Positions 24,162-37,647 of a DNA stretch of 64,000 nt are shown one piece after another. Source of the DNA: Mangifera indica (lineage: Eukaryota > Streptophyta > Magnoliopsida > Sapindales > Anacardiaceae); NCBI RefSeq assembly GCF_011075055.1, contig NC_058138.1, forward strand, positions 19,752,928 through 19,816,927, read 5' to 3'. The position numbers and the translations under genes were made by a program. Each line of letters opens with the position of its first letter. Position 1 is the stretch's first letter. The notes beneath the pieces are model-generated. The model made no database searches. It saw only the letters and a list, made by a program, of their open reading frames with translations, and was not told the DNA's origin.

Positions 24162-27100
24162 TGAAATATTATTGAACAATGAGACAGAAAAAAATGAGTA
24201 GTAGCAGTAGTAAAGCAAAACAAACTGGCACAATGGGTTAAGGCATATCTCGGGTTTGAGTTGATATAGAGCATAGGAAGAGAAAGCATTTAAGAGGTTG
24301 AGTGTACGCTAGCAGTTAATCATTAATTCATTTTTTTCCCAGCTAGCTTGATGGTGAAATTACTTGAGCCTTTTTGTTTTCTCTTTTTTTAATTAAACAA
24401 CAGATTACAATTTACAACCACACCGCCGATTTCTTGAATAAAATACTATACGGATTTCCATATTTTGATCAATTATGTTTTGGCCCACTTTGCCTTTTTG
24501 CTGTGTTAATCGTTTGGGTGGGATGTTCACCTACACTAGCCATTTTACATGTTAATGTTGGATAGGGTTCTTGACCTACCACCGTCTTCAGAAAGAATAA
24601 AACTGGTGTTACTTGTCGCTGCTATAGCTACCCCTTTCACCATGTGGTAGCTTCATTTACACCTTAACTGTTTGACAAGCTCACGTATCTGATTGTTTAA
24701 TTTTCACTAACGAAAATTTCTTAATAAATAAAGATTATCCCTTTCTTTTGGCATCGCAATACACAATCAAGCTGACTTTAATAGAGGTTGGCGAAGAAAA
24801 AGGGTACAATATTGTCTTTGAATTTCCAATGTCAAAATAAGTCTATAGTTAAATATTTTAATTTTCTTTGAAAGTAATCAGGTTAACTGGCATATTTTTA
24901 CTGCTAATTTTGTAATTTAAACAAGACCTTGAATTTTCGGATTTAGAATTGGTGATATGGCCATGCAGGAGAATTACCATTAGTAATACAAGACTGTCAG
25001 TAAGATTTTTTTAAGCCATTGAATTTTAGGTGCCTGCGTAATATTTACCTTATTTTCATATTCAATAATAAATTGCTGCCGTTTCAGGTCTGATGACTTC
25101 AGAGTTGTGTGTTCTGTTCTGTCGCATACATGTGATGATGTGAAAGTATAGAAAAACATGTTTCAAGTAAGTACGTATTTTAGATACACGTTTCTTTCTA
25201 ATGTGGTTCATCATAAAGTCTGTGTAGTGCTTTTCTTGCGTTCAAATCAATGATCTTGACTGGTGAACAGAAATGGATAAGCATTAATTAGGATGGCTAA
25301 GTGTGTCTTAACATTCTATTTAACCAAACAATAGTCGATAGTTGAGACTTAGGAAAGGCCAGCAGACAACTGCTGTGACTTTCACGATATATGTTGGTAC
25401 ATGTGATGTGATTATATGGGCATAAAATTTGAAGTAATGAACGAAAGTCCATTCGCAAACTGAGATAATTTAAGCAGGAAGTTCATTGGCAAAGTAAAGT
25501 AATTAATGTTCACCTAACCTGAAACAATGGCAGTGGGATGATTTATTTGTTCCTCTCCTTGCATCCTGCTGCCGTAAGGAATCTCATGGCGCCCATGCTA
25601 GCTGGAGTGGTAATTAACAGATTTTATACGTAAAAAAAAATATGAGTGTAAATTTTTTTAATGATTTTTAAAGATTAAATTTTTATATATTATAATGTTT
25701 GTGAAGTTAATTATTAAACTCAAAGTTTTATCTATTTGATATTGTTGATTCGATTATGAAAGAATGATCTAATTCAGATAAAGTTTCTTATTATCCGATA
25801 AAAAAAAAATCATAGTGTTTAATTGTTTCAAGAATCTCGGTAAACCTCTTATGTCTTTAATTAACAAAGTAAATAGAGGTAAAAAAAATTGCTAACACAA
25901 ATTATAGAAAGTTAGAAAAGGGAACAATTGATGCATAATTTCACATCTCTTGTAATTAAAACAACTTAGAATATAGGGTTTCGGATGATAATTTTAAAAT
26001 CTTTAAGGTGAAATTTTACCTAATAATGCCCATGAGCATGTATATTTTGATCTCTTGAATTTAAACATATATAATAAAATAATCTTTATTGGTAATTACT
26101 AGTGATCATTCAAATGGGAACAGTGGAAAGAAGAAATCTCTAATGGTGTCTCACATTAATTTAATATAGTAAATGAAAGTTTGGTCCTTATATATACCAA
26201 CTTTGCCATGAAACAAATCTCAACAAAATAAGCATGCAAATTGCTTGTTTTCACGTTAAGCCTTCTGTTATAATTGACTAAATTACGATGTAAATTTTGG
26301 TGGCTTAATGTATACTTTTGACACGACAAGTCTTTGCATTTGTTATTATTAGGGTTTACATTATCAACGCCATGAATATATATCTGTAATGAATATTAGC
26401 AATATTAGAATTAGGTGAGCAATCTCTTTAGGGTTTTGGTGAGATGGCCGCCGAAAAGACACTGAACTTTCTCGTAATCCTTCCAATAATACATCTTCAA
26501 ATGGTCATTTCTTTTTCTTTGAAAGACACAAATGGAAGTTGATCTTAGAGTTGTCCAGTAAATCATGGTATCAGTATACTATAATATCTAATACATGTCA
26601 TATAATACGATAACATATATGTGAAAAATTATATATTATAAAATATATTAAATTAGCATAATGTAATTAAAAAATCATATGATACAATATTTATTATAAG
26701 ATATGATATATATTACTAATATACATTGATATACTTTTAAAAAAAAAAAAACAATTTAGTGGAAGTGTATAAGAGAAATTTTATATTTTCAGAAATATTT
26801 ATAATATTTTTTAAAATGATGACATATGAATTATATTATATTATTTTTTTAACAGATGTATTCTACAATACAATACAATATATAATATACAATATGAAAA
26901 AATTTAGTTTTTAATATATAATATAATATATGATTCAATTACTATGCATTTAATAGTACTAGAGGAAGAATTACTGTCAAAAATAAAATGAGATAGCAGT
27001 GTAATTAGGCCCGGTTCCCGGATGAGTACCATAATGGAGAAGGCCTTAAGCTGGGTTTTCTCGAAGGTCAATTTCGTGGGACACAGGTGAACAATGAAGA

Positions 27101-27600
27101 AGGAAAACTAATTAAGAAAGTGTATAAGATGTACTAATTGGACCAGGTGCAAAGTGTCGAAAGTTTGGTCAATTTATTCGGACATATAGGTGAACAATCT
27201 TTGTCATCTACTGAAATGACAAAAAATAGACTCTGCTCAGATCGAAAATTAAGGGTTGGAGAATCAAGTTTGGTTTAAGTTATGAGATTATAGTGACAAG
27301 AAGACGAATAGAAAGGAACGATTTGAAGATGTTGAGCAAGCCAATGTCTAATCAGGAGACAACTTCCTACTACAAGGGCCCCGAATCATATGGCTTCTCT
27401 CAAACTCATGGTGCAAAGGTTTTTAAAAACATAAAGCTCTGTTTCTTTATGTATTTACGAAGCTTCAATGCCAGCATCATTCTATCAAGGATGAAGCTGA
27501 AAAAGTGGAAGAGTAGAAGTTACAGATCTAACTCAGACTCTTCATTAATTTATTTATATCCCATTAACTGCTTAAAACAGACTTAGCAAACGAATATACT
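24162..27600. other. Long AT-rich spacer, no gene seen
   Basis: The first ~150 bp is the promoter side of the FAR gene. The region 26570-26960 is very AT-rich with many ATAT words. No ORF longer than 97 codons occurs, and none shows a recognisable domain. 27000-27290 is less AT-rich (GGCCCGGTTCCCGGATGAG) but I cannot assign it. Confidence 0.5.
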
Positions 27601-27619
27601 CTGATCAGAAAAGCCGACA

Positions 27620-28060
27620 TATGAACCCAGGATTGGAAAAGTCAATCTTCAACTTTCTCCTCTTTCAACATCATTCTCATCGATCCTAGCTCAGTGTGTC
27701 CCATCGTCAGAATTTGTCAGTTGAACCCTCAAATTTGCTGATGGCCCTTCCTGACCATTGTATTCAAACAATTGGGTCTGAAATTATGCCAAACGTCTAA
27801 ATTGACCCATCAACATAACAACTTCATCAGAACTAACCAATTTTTCATCGAAATTTACCACCTCAACTGGATCTGTTTCTTTATTTTCTCATCACTCATT
27901 ATACAAACGGTGTCATCATCCAATCCATCTTCATCTACCAGTTGAACATTTCATGACTTGTGTTTACAACCGTGATTAAGTTCCTTATTGTGAAATTTGT
28001 TTTCACAGTAGAGACAAATTTTGTTCTCCCATATTATTAATATTATCATTATCTAATCTT
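27620..28060 (-). mobile_element. Degenerate Ty3/gypsy gag fragment (zinc-knuckle region)
   Basis: On the minus strand one frame near 28025-27960 reads ICLYCENKFHNKE followed by HGCKH, like the gag CCHC zinc knuckle (CxxCxxxxH...C) with a small insertion. An acidic DEDGLDDDT-like stretch follows, as in gypsy gag just after the knuckle. Stops and shifts break the rest. No LTRs were found. A small decayed remnant; assignment is tentative. Confidence 0.4.
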
Positions 28061-28727
28061 TAACATTTTCCTACTCCACAAACAAATTCTGTGATATCCA
28101 AAGATTGTGCACACAAAAATAGTGCAGCCAACAAAAACAGACTTAAGCCTCACAAAATTATACAATGCTGGTAGTCAGCTTCCATATGCAGCATGCAAGA
28201 ATAAACAAAACAGAGGTGTCACAACCTCATTCGATCAAACCTCAGACAAATTTTGAGACAAGCAAGAAGATGTTAGCTATAGATTTATAACAAAAAGAAA
28301 ACAACTCACAAGGGGTAACAAAGTTACAACTGAACATGAAGATAACCTATCCACTAATCTGATTCACATTATGCCTAAAATTTTTACAAGAAATTAAATC
28401 CATTAAATTGGCTACACAATCCTATAAATGAGAAGATATTGAAAATTTGTTAACTAAAGGAGTGAGATCCTCTGTTACATTCCGAGTGAGATCCTCTGTT
28501 ACATTCCGAGGTATCATAAGAGAGAAACCACAGCTATTTAAATTGAAATAGATTTTTTACTGCAGATACTAGAAGGATGGATTTCATGCAATAAGCTGAA
28601 GAGGGAAGAATAAACCAAAAAGCAAAAGATGTATCTTTGTCCACTTCACTGTTCAGCAACACCATCAATAAGTAAGTTCTTATATTAAAAAAATACCTCT
28701 GATGCTTATCATCTCAAGATGCAGAAT

Positions 28728-31700
28728 TTAGGAACCAGAATCTTGTGCAGCTGGGGCAAGATTACCTTGATCTGGTACAGGTTCTAAATTTACTTGTTCT
28801 GTCATTGGTAAAACTGAATTCACTTTATCTGATGCCAGAGCCGCAGGGTCCGTCCCATCTGTAGCCAGTGTAATGGAGTCCTCTTGATCAGTTGCAAGGG
28901 AAGCAGAGTCCATCTGATCAATTGCGGGTGGGACAGGTTCCAGCTGGTCAGTTGCTTGTGGGGCAGGTTCCATCTGGTCGGTTGATGCTGAGGTACAGTC
29001 CATCTGGTCGGTTGATGTTGAGGTACAGTCCATCTGGTCAGTTGCTGGCAGGGCAGAGTCCATTTTATCAGATGCTGCTAGGTTCGTGTCCATTTGGTTT
29101 GTTGCTGGTGTGGTGTTGGCCATTTGGTTAATCACCAATGGGGTGGAGTCCATTATATCAATTCCTATAGGGGCAGAGTCCATTTGATCAATATCCGGTA
29201 GGGTAGAATTCACTTGGTCAGTAGCAGGTGGAGCAGAGTCCATTTGGTCAGTTGCTAATGCGGATATAGTGGGAGATGCAGGATCTTTTTGCTCTATGTT
29301 AATTTCAGTACTTTCATATTCAGACAGGAGATCCATAAACTCATTGAGCAACCGCTGGACTTTCCTATTTGTTGCCATTGCAGGAAGTATATCCTCTCTT
29401 AAAAGTTTGTGCTTTCTCATTCCCTGAAGAGATGCAAACAAGAAAATTGAGGATCATTCAAAACATTCAAACCACAAGGACATGGGTCGGTGTCTAAGAG
29501 CTTGTATATATCAGAAGCATGCTATAAGCAACTTAACCAGTACACTACTAAGGAACTGGAACTCAGATCAATTGATAAGACAGTATCCTTAAACACATGC
29601 GATAGTCCATGTGGGCAGGTGGATCCCCAAGGGAGAGTCAATGGGACAATAGATGCTGTATTAAAACTTATCAAACTGCATTTTCATTAAGTCACATAAA
29701 AGCCTGCATAAATTTCTAATCATCAAATCATGTAACATTAGATATTTGGAAACATTAGCAACCGTTGAAAAAATTACTACACAATCATAAGCTGTTGTAA
29801 GGATCATGCATGAGATATCAGACTACTAGCCCTCTACAAAGGATTGTTACAATAAATGAATAAGCATGTGTATGTGTTGTGCAAGTATATATATGCATAT
29901 GTGTGTGTGTGTACAAATAATAATAAACGATGGATAAAAATCAACAGACGGAACAGAAAGCACAGAGCATCTCAAATTATTATTCCAAAACATATCTTCT
30001 TCAAAAATATTTATATGGTGATATGTAAAAAGAAGATATGTATTCCAATGTCCATTGAATTTCTATGGCACTTCAAAAGTGTATAGAAAGCCTTACAAGC
30101 ACACAAGGTTCCCATGTCGTATTCTTTAAATCTTCAGATGTGGATGTGGCTTCAACCATCCCAGTTGGAGGTCCAAGAAAACCTTCACAAACTTCTCGTA
30201 AACGAGACTCATCTGCTTCCCTGCAATTAAAAGTATGCAAACATTATATTGCACTGCTTCTTGATGATGGTGATGATGATAAAATAGAGCACCATATTTA
30301 GCAGCATAATAGCAAAAAGCCAGTCTAATCTACTCCCTATCATAATAATATTGTATGCATCTGGGATATAAAAGAAAAATGAAAAAAGAACAAGCGTAGA
30401 TCAAACCTTGCTAGAAAGCGGATGTAGGAAAGGAGGCACTGGCGATATTCATTGGGAGATCTCATAGCCAACGAAGATGCCAACTGAGATTCCAAATGAG
30501 CACGTGTCTGCACTCCATCATCAGTTACCCTGTTACAAGATATGAGAACTGATCAAATTACAGAAGCAAGATGCTTACAACATAATAATGGCTAAAGAAT
30601 AAACTGAAGCAAGGGATCCTTGTATGTATGGGATCTCTTCAACAGGAAGACGCTTGCAATCTAATTTTACAACTAATTTTTAGATTACTTATTTTACATT
30701 AAAATATGAGTAATGCAAAACTTTGTGCACAAACAACGACGTGTTATTATGCGATTGGATAGTTGAAAATTAAAGATAAATCAACATCCAATCATAAGAA
30801 GACATGTCATAGTTTGTGTACAAAATTGTGCACATAGTTTTATTGTTAAAATATATGACGGTGCACACATCAAATTTTACATTGAGAATATTTGATGTGC
30901 ACACAAAATTTTCAACTCATTGCAACCAAACAAGCTTTCGTAAAAGATCTTTTCATTCATAGTTCTTTAAAATAAAAAACTGTATTTAAATTTTGTATCA
31001 AACACTCTTTAATATTTGTCACGAAATTTAAGAATTCTTCAAAAAAATTACAAATGTATAAGGGTCAAATCATATAAAAACCTGCTCCAGCCTGGCTTTC
31101 TCGCTAAATATTTCCTAACATCCACCTGCAATGCAGCCAGCTCACCACTCTGAACTGAACCAAAATTCCAGGAGCTGGCAAAATTTGATGCTGGAAAGCA
31201 ATCATCTGCAACCCTCAGCCAGCACATGAGACTTGTGTCAAAGAGGAACGCATGGCGTGTGGCCAGAACAATGAGGGGAGAACCTGATTTTGATAATTTG
31301 GCAGATATGACTTTGATTTTGCCTGAAAAGGTGATGAAAGCAGACACATCCAATAAAATTATAGCTGTCAGGCAATACACGAAAAACCCACTACAAATAT
31401 TAACACTCCATTATTGATTCTCGGCAACTGTTGTAACAAATTTTCTAGTTCAATACAGGATCAAATTTACTACCTGCACCTTTAGTAGATGAAATCAGAT
31501 CTTCAGTGATAAGAGATGCCAATGAATCATGAAGCAGACACTTCCTGTTGAAGAGATCCCATACATACAAGGATCCCTTCCTTGTGACAAGTAACAATTT
31601 CCAACTCTCATCACAGTCCATAAATGTGGCAGCTGATCCCAGCATCATGGTTGGCATAGCACGTCTTCCGCATTTAGAATAAACCTTTGCAAAATGAATA

Positions 31701-34700
31701 GAGATTAACATGTGAATTTCCAAAGTCTTGTCATCAACTTACTGGAGCTTTATGCATAATTTTTTTCTAACATAAACTTCAATACAAATACATCTGATGA
31801 AAGAGGGTATAAAAGGGAAAGGAAAATGACAAAAGACAGACTATTAGACAGCCACTGTGATCTTGAGGGGTTACTAGAATCAAGTAATCAGGTCAGAGGC
31901 CAAATACTAGGTAATACTGAAAAGTACCAAAAAGGAAAGGGAAAGAAAATCCATGATATTCATTAAAAACAAATTGATATCCTATATATTTTAAAAGACC
32001 TGCAATCTGAGTTTCTAACAGAATGATCTAAGGCACCCAAATTGACAATCTAGATCAAAACCAATCACTCAGACTCCTGCACTGTTAATGACCTCATCAA
32101 GCATCAGCAGTGAGAGCTCTGTCAGTTTCAATATTTCTTAGCATATTAGAATATTTATACAGAAAATATAATAATTAAATAACTCTTAGTTGATTGAGAA
32201 AGGTCCCTGCCTCTCACATTTACCATATTAATATCAAGATGTGCAGCTATTTATTACTTTGACAAACTTCTGACAAAATTAAAATGAATCTTTCTTAAGA
32301 GTTTCATCTACAAATGTACATTTGGATGCTTGACCAAATTCAGAATTCTAAATAACAGCACAAACCATTCTCCAAAAGATAAACATTATTTTCCAATCTA
32401 AATATACATTGGATTAATCCAAATTCACATAAAATTAAAAAATTGGACACAAAAACCTCTGATGAATGGAAGCATTGGGAGGGGAGGGTTTACAAGCATC
32501 CGAAACGGAAACACCTTGACTGTTGTACCAGAGGTGTCAGGACTTTAGTGTAAGTTCACTGCCTTGATTACAAAAATTACAAACTCATTTTCAATTACCT
32601 CTTTCTTTATTTTCTCATTTTTTGTGACATATTTCCACAACGGGCTTTAGTCTTCATCATTATCTTTTTAATAGAAATCACACTACTACGATGACTAGAA
32701 GTAGGGTTTTTGCCAGTGATAGCAGAATCCATAAATTGTAAAAATAAAGTTCACAAACAATTCAACCAAACCACCAACAATTCACCCAAAATAAACTCAA
32801 ATTCAACCAACACAAACCCAACTTTTTGAAACCCAATAAGGTCAAATGGGAAAAACCTTTGAATTACTTGGGCTTCGATAACAACAGTAGATTAGAGAGG
32901 TAGAGACAGATGTCTAAAGAAGGGAGGATAGATTTTAAAAAGGTAAGATTAAAGGGAAGGGATGTGAGAAGAAAGGAGCAGTTTTTTTTTTTAACATGGG
33001 TGTAAGAGGAAAGGAGTTCTTGTGTATGTTAATGGCGTTAGGGAGAAAGAGAGACAGACAAAAACGGGATCCCAAATGTTTAGGATTTTAGGTTAGTACA
33101 TAGAGAGTGCATTTGGCACAAGAGGAAGAGAGTGTGTTGTAATTTTTTTTTATTCAAAGAAACACATTTCTAAACAAAAACGCAATTTCAAAATTTTGTG
33201 TAATTGCATGAACAAACCTGACATGTCTTGCACAAGAACAGGGCTTTTCCATTTTCCAACATGTTTCGGAAACTTGAAAACCCTCCCCAACCAATGTTCA
33301 ATGCATAAGAGTGTGAGACAGGCACAAAACCAAAGTATTAAGACCTAACTACATGGAGAGAGCTTATTTAACTTATATGTCAATGACCATGTTAAGCAAA
33401 CAGCTACACAATTTAACAAGGTACGATTAAATTCTTTTGACTTACCTGTAGGCAACCATCTTCACACCCAACAGCCCAGAAGTTAGCATTTCCAGCTAAA
33501 ACAGTGACCTTCCCAATAATCCTGTCAAACCAAAGAGTTTGGGTTCCTCTTTTGCAAACAACTTCTGTTTCTTTCATCATACATGTATTTCCCATTCCAA
33601 CAATGTCATTTACAGCATGCTCTCTCGGACAAGCTTCCAAGCAAACTGGTACAGTATCTACTGCTTCTTTCTTATCAAATACCCTAATAGAAAGAGTTGT
33701 ACTGTAAGTAGCCAAAGAACCAGAAGCCTTTGAACTCCCAGACTGTTCCACATTAACACTTCCATCTCCACCTGCAGGTACCAAAACCTTCTCAATAACC
33801 AGGCTCTCAGTAACAGTAGCCCTGGCAGTAACTCCAGTACGCTCCTTCATGTCAGAGCTTCTGCCTAGTGTCCCCCTCACAACTTCTCTTGTACCACCAT
33901 CCATGAGAACCACCCCATTATTCTTTCTGTTATCACATGGCACAAGAGGGAACTCAAGCGTTTGAGATGTCGCACCGCCTGGAATACTTTCCTGCTGAAC
34001 AGGCAGACCCACTGCTTCTGGAATGATCCTCTTTCTACCATCAGGGCGTCTATATTCTTTTTGTTTTACTGGACTAGAAATTCGGCCTGAAGTTGCCACT
34101 TTATTCAACCCACCATCACCAACAGCTCCCCCATTTTTCTTTGCATCATCAACTTGAGGTTCAGAAGTCTTTGTGGTAACTTCTACATTGACAGAAGACT
34201 TTGAAGGTGCCTGAATTGGTTGAACATTTGAAACCACTTTTTTAGTTGTATTTTGCTTAGCTGAGGCTGTTTCCAGCAATAATTGTGCTGGACTCTCTAC
34301 TAGATTTGCTTGTCGACCTCTGACATCACCATAACGACTCCGCTTTAACTCATCAAGTTCATCATCACTCAATCTACAACCCAATTCGTTTGCCTCAAAG
34401 TGGAAAGTAGCAATTGTTCCATCTAAGGAACATGCAAAAAGTGAATACCCATCAGGACTCCTGTTTCAAGAATTTTGAAACAAACAATTTATGAAAAGGA
34501 AATAGAGGCATTGGGTGCAAAATAAATAACTTCATGTTATCTTATGCCAGAAAATTATATATTTACCAGGATAAATCCACAACACTTTGAGAAAAAAAAT
34601 GCTTGGCTACAAAGAGAGGGCGAGGACTAGCTGTAGTCCATACAGTAATAGTACGATCTTGACTTCCAATTGCAATAACATTGTACGGCTGCGATTCTTT

Positions 34701-36693
34701 CCCTCCAATCTTAGATGGCCCATTTGTCCACCCAACAGGTCCAGCTTTCACTTCTTGTAAATCGGAGGAATTCCTCCTGAACATTGAATGATTAAACTTC
34801 ACCACTATAATTGGGGCATTATGTCCTAGGAAGTCAAATGTTGCTGCCCACTCTCCTCTCTCTAAAACAGGTGCTGAATGTCTTGGCTTCTGGAAACCGT
34901 GAGTAGTTGTTATGAAATGGCCACAAGGAGACCATCCAAGCCGTCTAAAAAATGTAGATCCCAACTGAAAAGGGCACACTCCCATTAGAAAAAAAAATAT
35001 AAATCCAAGAAAGAATAGAAATTGGTCAATTAAGTACATACTGATTTTGCCCAGTGGCCATCAGTTCTGTGAGCAAGATTCCAATCACTTGTTCGCCATA
35101 TAATGACAGTCTTATCATCAGATTGACTCGCTATGAAGGAGCCAATAGGATCCCAGGCTACTCCTTTAACCAAGCTTGAATGACCCCTAAGAACAGCAAT
35201 ACATATGCCATTGTTCATATTCCATATATGGATGGTGTTGTCTAAACTTCCACTAGCCAATATTGAGTCATCAGGAGACCAATTAAGATCCACCTACTTT
35301 AAGCATGGAAGTATAATTCCCCAGTTAGACAGTACTAAAAGGCCTTTTTTGTCTTATATGCAAAAACAACTATCTTGATAACAAAGAATTCATTAGTGGA
35401 AAAAGGTGACCAATGTAAACTCAGTTCAAATACAGGAGAATGGACAATTTTGTTTTCACTTGAACTCAAAACATTGTAATAGAATCTAGTTAAATTACCA
35501 CATCGGCAGTGTGTCCTCTCAAAGTCATAGCAACTTTCCAGTTCTCAATATCTGGGGGCTCTCCACTACCAAACTCAGTAGTTCCAGAACCAGGCTTCCT
35601 CTCATGAACCAAAATCACCTGATCATCAGACCCTGATGCAATATACCGACCATGCTTAGCCCACCTAACGCAGTTGACTGACCCAAAATGATCACGAAGT
35701 GTTGCAAGAAGCCTTTGTGTTGATTCATCATTTTCCAAACTCCTACCAACCGATTTCAAGTTCCAAATTCGAACCTGCAAGTAACGAAGAACAAAGATAG
35801 CAGTCATACTTCAGAATAAAAATTTAAAGATTAATATAAATTGCAAATGCTCTGCAGATCAAAGCCATCAAAGCAATATGACTAAACTTTTTATTAACAA
35901 GGAACCCCACACGAGCCGGACCGCCCCTTTGGGATGGAACCAACCACACTGAGCGTGTCTTCTAGAATCATGTATGAGAGTGAAACACAGTTTCTCATGA
36001 CTAACTAGAAAAAATAAATTAACAATCCATAGCTTCATAAGGTTGTAAGTTCTAAAGATATTATGCTGCAAAAATTATTGTACAATATGTTAAAATTTTA
36101 CAATTGAACCATGAGTATGCACCCCTACTTCAACCAAACTTATCACCAAATCCACCCACAATGTTAATTTTATACTGGCTCTAGAAAGCAGCAGCACCGA
36201 TTATAACTACACATTCAAAAGATGCACTGCTACATAAAATTTCCACAATAGATTAACAGATTTTCACAAATTTAAAAACAGAAGAAACACACATGAAAAT
36301 TATCACATTGCATCCAAACGAGCACATAACACTATCGATGAAGATAAAAAAGATAACTCCTAGCAATATCTAATGACAAAACTCATGTAGAAAGAGAACT
36401 GATGAAAAAAAAAAAAGCTTCAATTAGAACATTCGAATGGCTGAATAAGTAAAGAAAAGAGAACAAAATTTTGAACAGCAAACACATTTTCAGTTTACAG
36501 ACATCTAGAACGCTGAATGTTTTCAATTTGCAAATTACTGGTAACCAAAAAGAAGATGAAGAGTAATGAGAAGAAGTAAATGTACCTTGTGGTCACCTCC
36601 ACCAGTAGCAAACCTGAGCCCACCAGGCTGAATATCAATGGAGAAAATCTGCATTCCCTCATGCCTAACCCAACCAGGTTTCTCCGCAATCAT
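28728..36693 (-). CDS. HIRA: HIRA-type histone chaperone (WD40 protein)
   Basis: Ten coding exons join in phase to 1147 residues: 36693-36586, 35774-35499, 35293-35042, 34964-34567, 34460-33446, 31684-31474, 31322-31082, 30529-30407, 30220-30097 and 29423-28728. The start [20 protein letters not shown] is typical. Exons 1-4 and the first part of exon 5 encode WD40 repeats ([34 protein letters not shown]). Near residues 481-490 [10 protein letters not shown] is the B-domain-like motif that binds ASF1. Exons 6-9 encode the Hira domain ([30 protein letters not shown]). HIRA deposits histone H3.3 on chromatin outside replication. Plant HIRA is usually about 1020-1050 residues as I recall; the excess here is a C-terminal repeat array (see 28773-29249). 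Intron 5 is about 1.76 kb. Confidence 0.93.
28773..29249 (-). repeat. In-frame 30-bp tandem repeat (sixteen decapeptides) in HIRA exon 10
   Basis: Starting right after the conserved C-terminal Hira segment (ending [15 protein letters not shown]), the protein contains about sixteen 10-residue units of the type DQMDSxxPAT, such as [30 protein letters not shown] and [10 protein letters not shown]. The unit length is constant apart from the last 9-residue unit. Two neighbouring units around 28980-29040 are nearly identical at the DNA level, so the array is still expanding or being homogenised. The tail is acidic and disordered-looking. Function unknown. Confidence 0.9.
30705..30852. mobile_element. 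Palindromic MITE copy in intron 7 of HIRA
   Basis: Left arm GTAATGCAAAACTTTGTGCA, right arm TTGTGCACATAGTTTTATTG (inverted). Inner words CGTGTTATTATGCGATTGG and CCAATCATAAGAAGACATG are also inverted. The clearest member of the small family in this window. Confidence 0.65.
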
Positions 36694-37220
36694 CTTCCGT
36701 TATCTATTTGGAAAACCAACTCAACCAGCTTCTTTAATTAATTTCGAAACCCAATAAAAGAATACACAAGTTCATAGCCTTCCTGAACAAGGAACAAAAA
36801 TAGATCAATAACGAGTACAAGAACACGGAGTGTTAAAACAGCAATCTTTACCTCTTATCCTCAAAAACCCAGTAACCCAGTGGGCGAATTAAGAGTTTTG
36901 AAAAGAAGAAAACTTTTGAAGCTTAATGGGCACCCAAATTGCAACAAGAAAAGCCCAATATTGAAAAAATTAAAAAAGAAAATGTTAAACCCTAATTTGG
37001 GTCAACAAAGAAGAGGAGGATCTAAGCTGTTACTTACCCAAAAAATAATAATAATAATAATCCAAAGCAATTCACTCACCAGAAAAAAAAAAAAAGATCT
37101 ATACTATTTAACGGTCAAAAGCTACTCCAAGTCCTAGAAGACAGTGAGGTTGCTTAAAAGTAAAACCAGAATTTAAGCAAATACCCAAAAAAAAAAAAAA
37201 AAAAAGCACAAAGAGGAAAT
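36694..37220. other. 5' flank of HIRA
   Basis: Likely 5' UTR and promoter of HIRA on the minus strand. It has poly-A and AAT microsatellite runs (37044-37062, 37081-37094, 37188-37205). No gene on the plus strand is supported. Confidence 0.45.
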
Positions 37221-37647
37221 ATGTTATGATTTTAAGTGCTATGAAACTTAGATTCTACATTAGAAAGTGTGGGTAGTTAGTGTGGGTAGCTAGTGTGGGG
37301 TTAATATGACCTTGGGCTCTCCCATCTCAAGAGGTGTGATTCTCCGAAGGTTCATATCATTTGGTATCAAAGCTATCACCACATCTTCTAGTTGCAATCG
37401 TGTGGTGCGGGTGGTGATGCGGGCATTGCAGTGTTTGTTCGGGGCTAGCAGGGAGCTAGCGCACAGCCAACCCGCGTGGACGTTGCGTGTGCAGAGTGAA
37501 GTGGTATGTTAAGATCCCAAGTGTAAGGTATGAGATTTAAATCTCACATTAAAAAGTATGAGTAACTAGTGTATGGTTAATATAGTCTTGGGCTCTCCCA
37601 TCTTGATAGCTAGTTTTTGAAGTGTGATTCTCTTAAAGTTTGTATCA
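37221..37647 (+). mobile_element. TRIM-like LTR retrotransposon
   Basis: Two diverged direct repeats (about 37221-37360 and 37527-37647) share GTTAATAT(G/A)..CTTGGGCTCTCCCATCT and GTGTGATTCTC and end before TATCA. The first is followed by TTGGTATCAAAGC (37361-37373), close to the initiator-tRNA primer-binding site. The ~150-bp interior is GC-rich and non-coding. Borders are approximate. Decayed fragments with the same LTR words (ATATTAAAAAGTATGA, TTTCTAA) lie in the long intron 7 of both protease genes (about 45640-45780 and 51855-52140). Confidence 0.7.

Noticed and set aside
27293..27586. 97-codon ORF
   Set aside because: No similarity recognised, biased composition, no gene context; treated as chance.
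36880..37137. 85-codon plus-strand ORF upstream of HIRA
   Set aside because: Lys/Ile-rich translation of A-rich HIRA leader sequence; no supporting signal.
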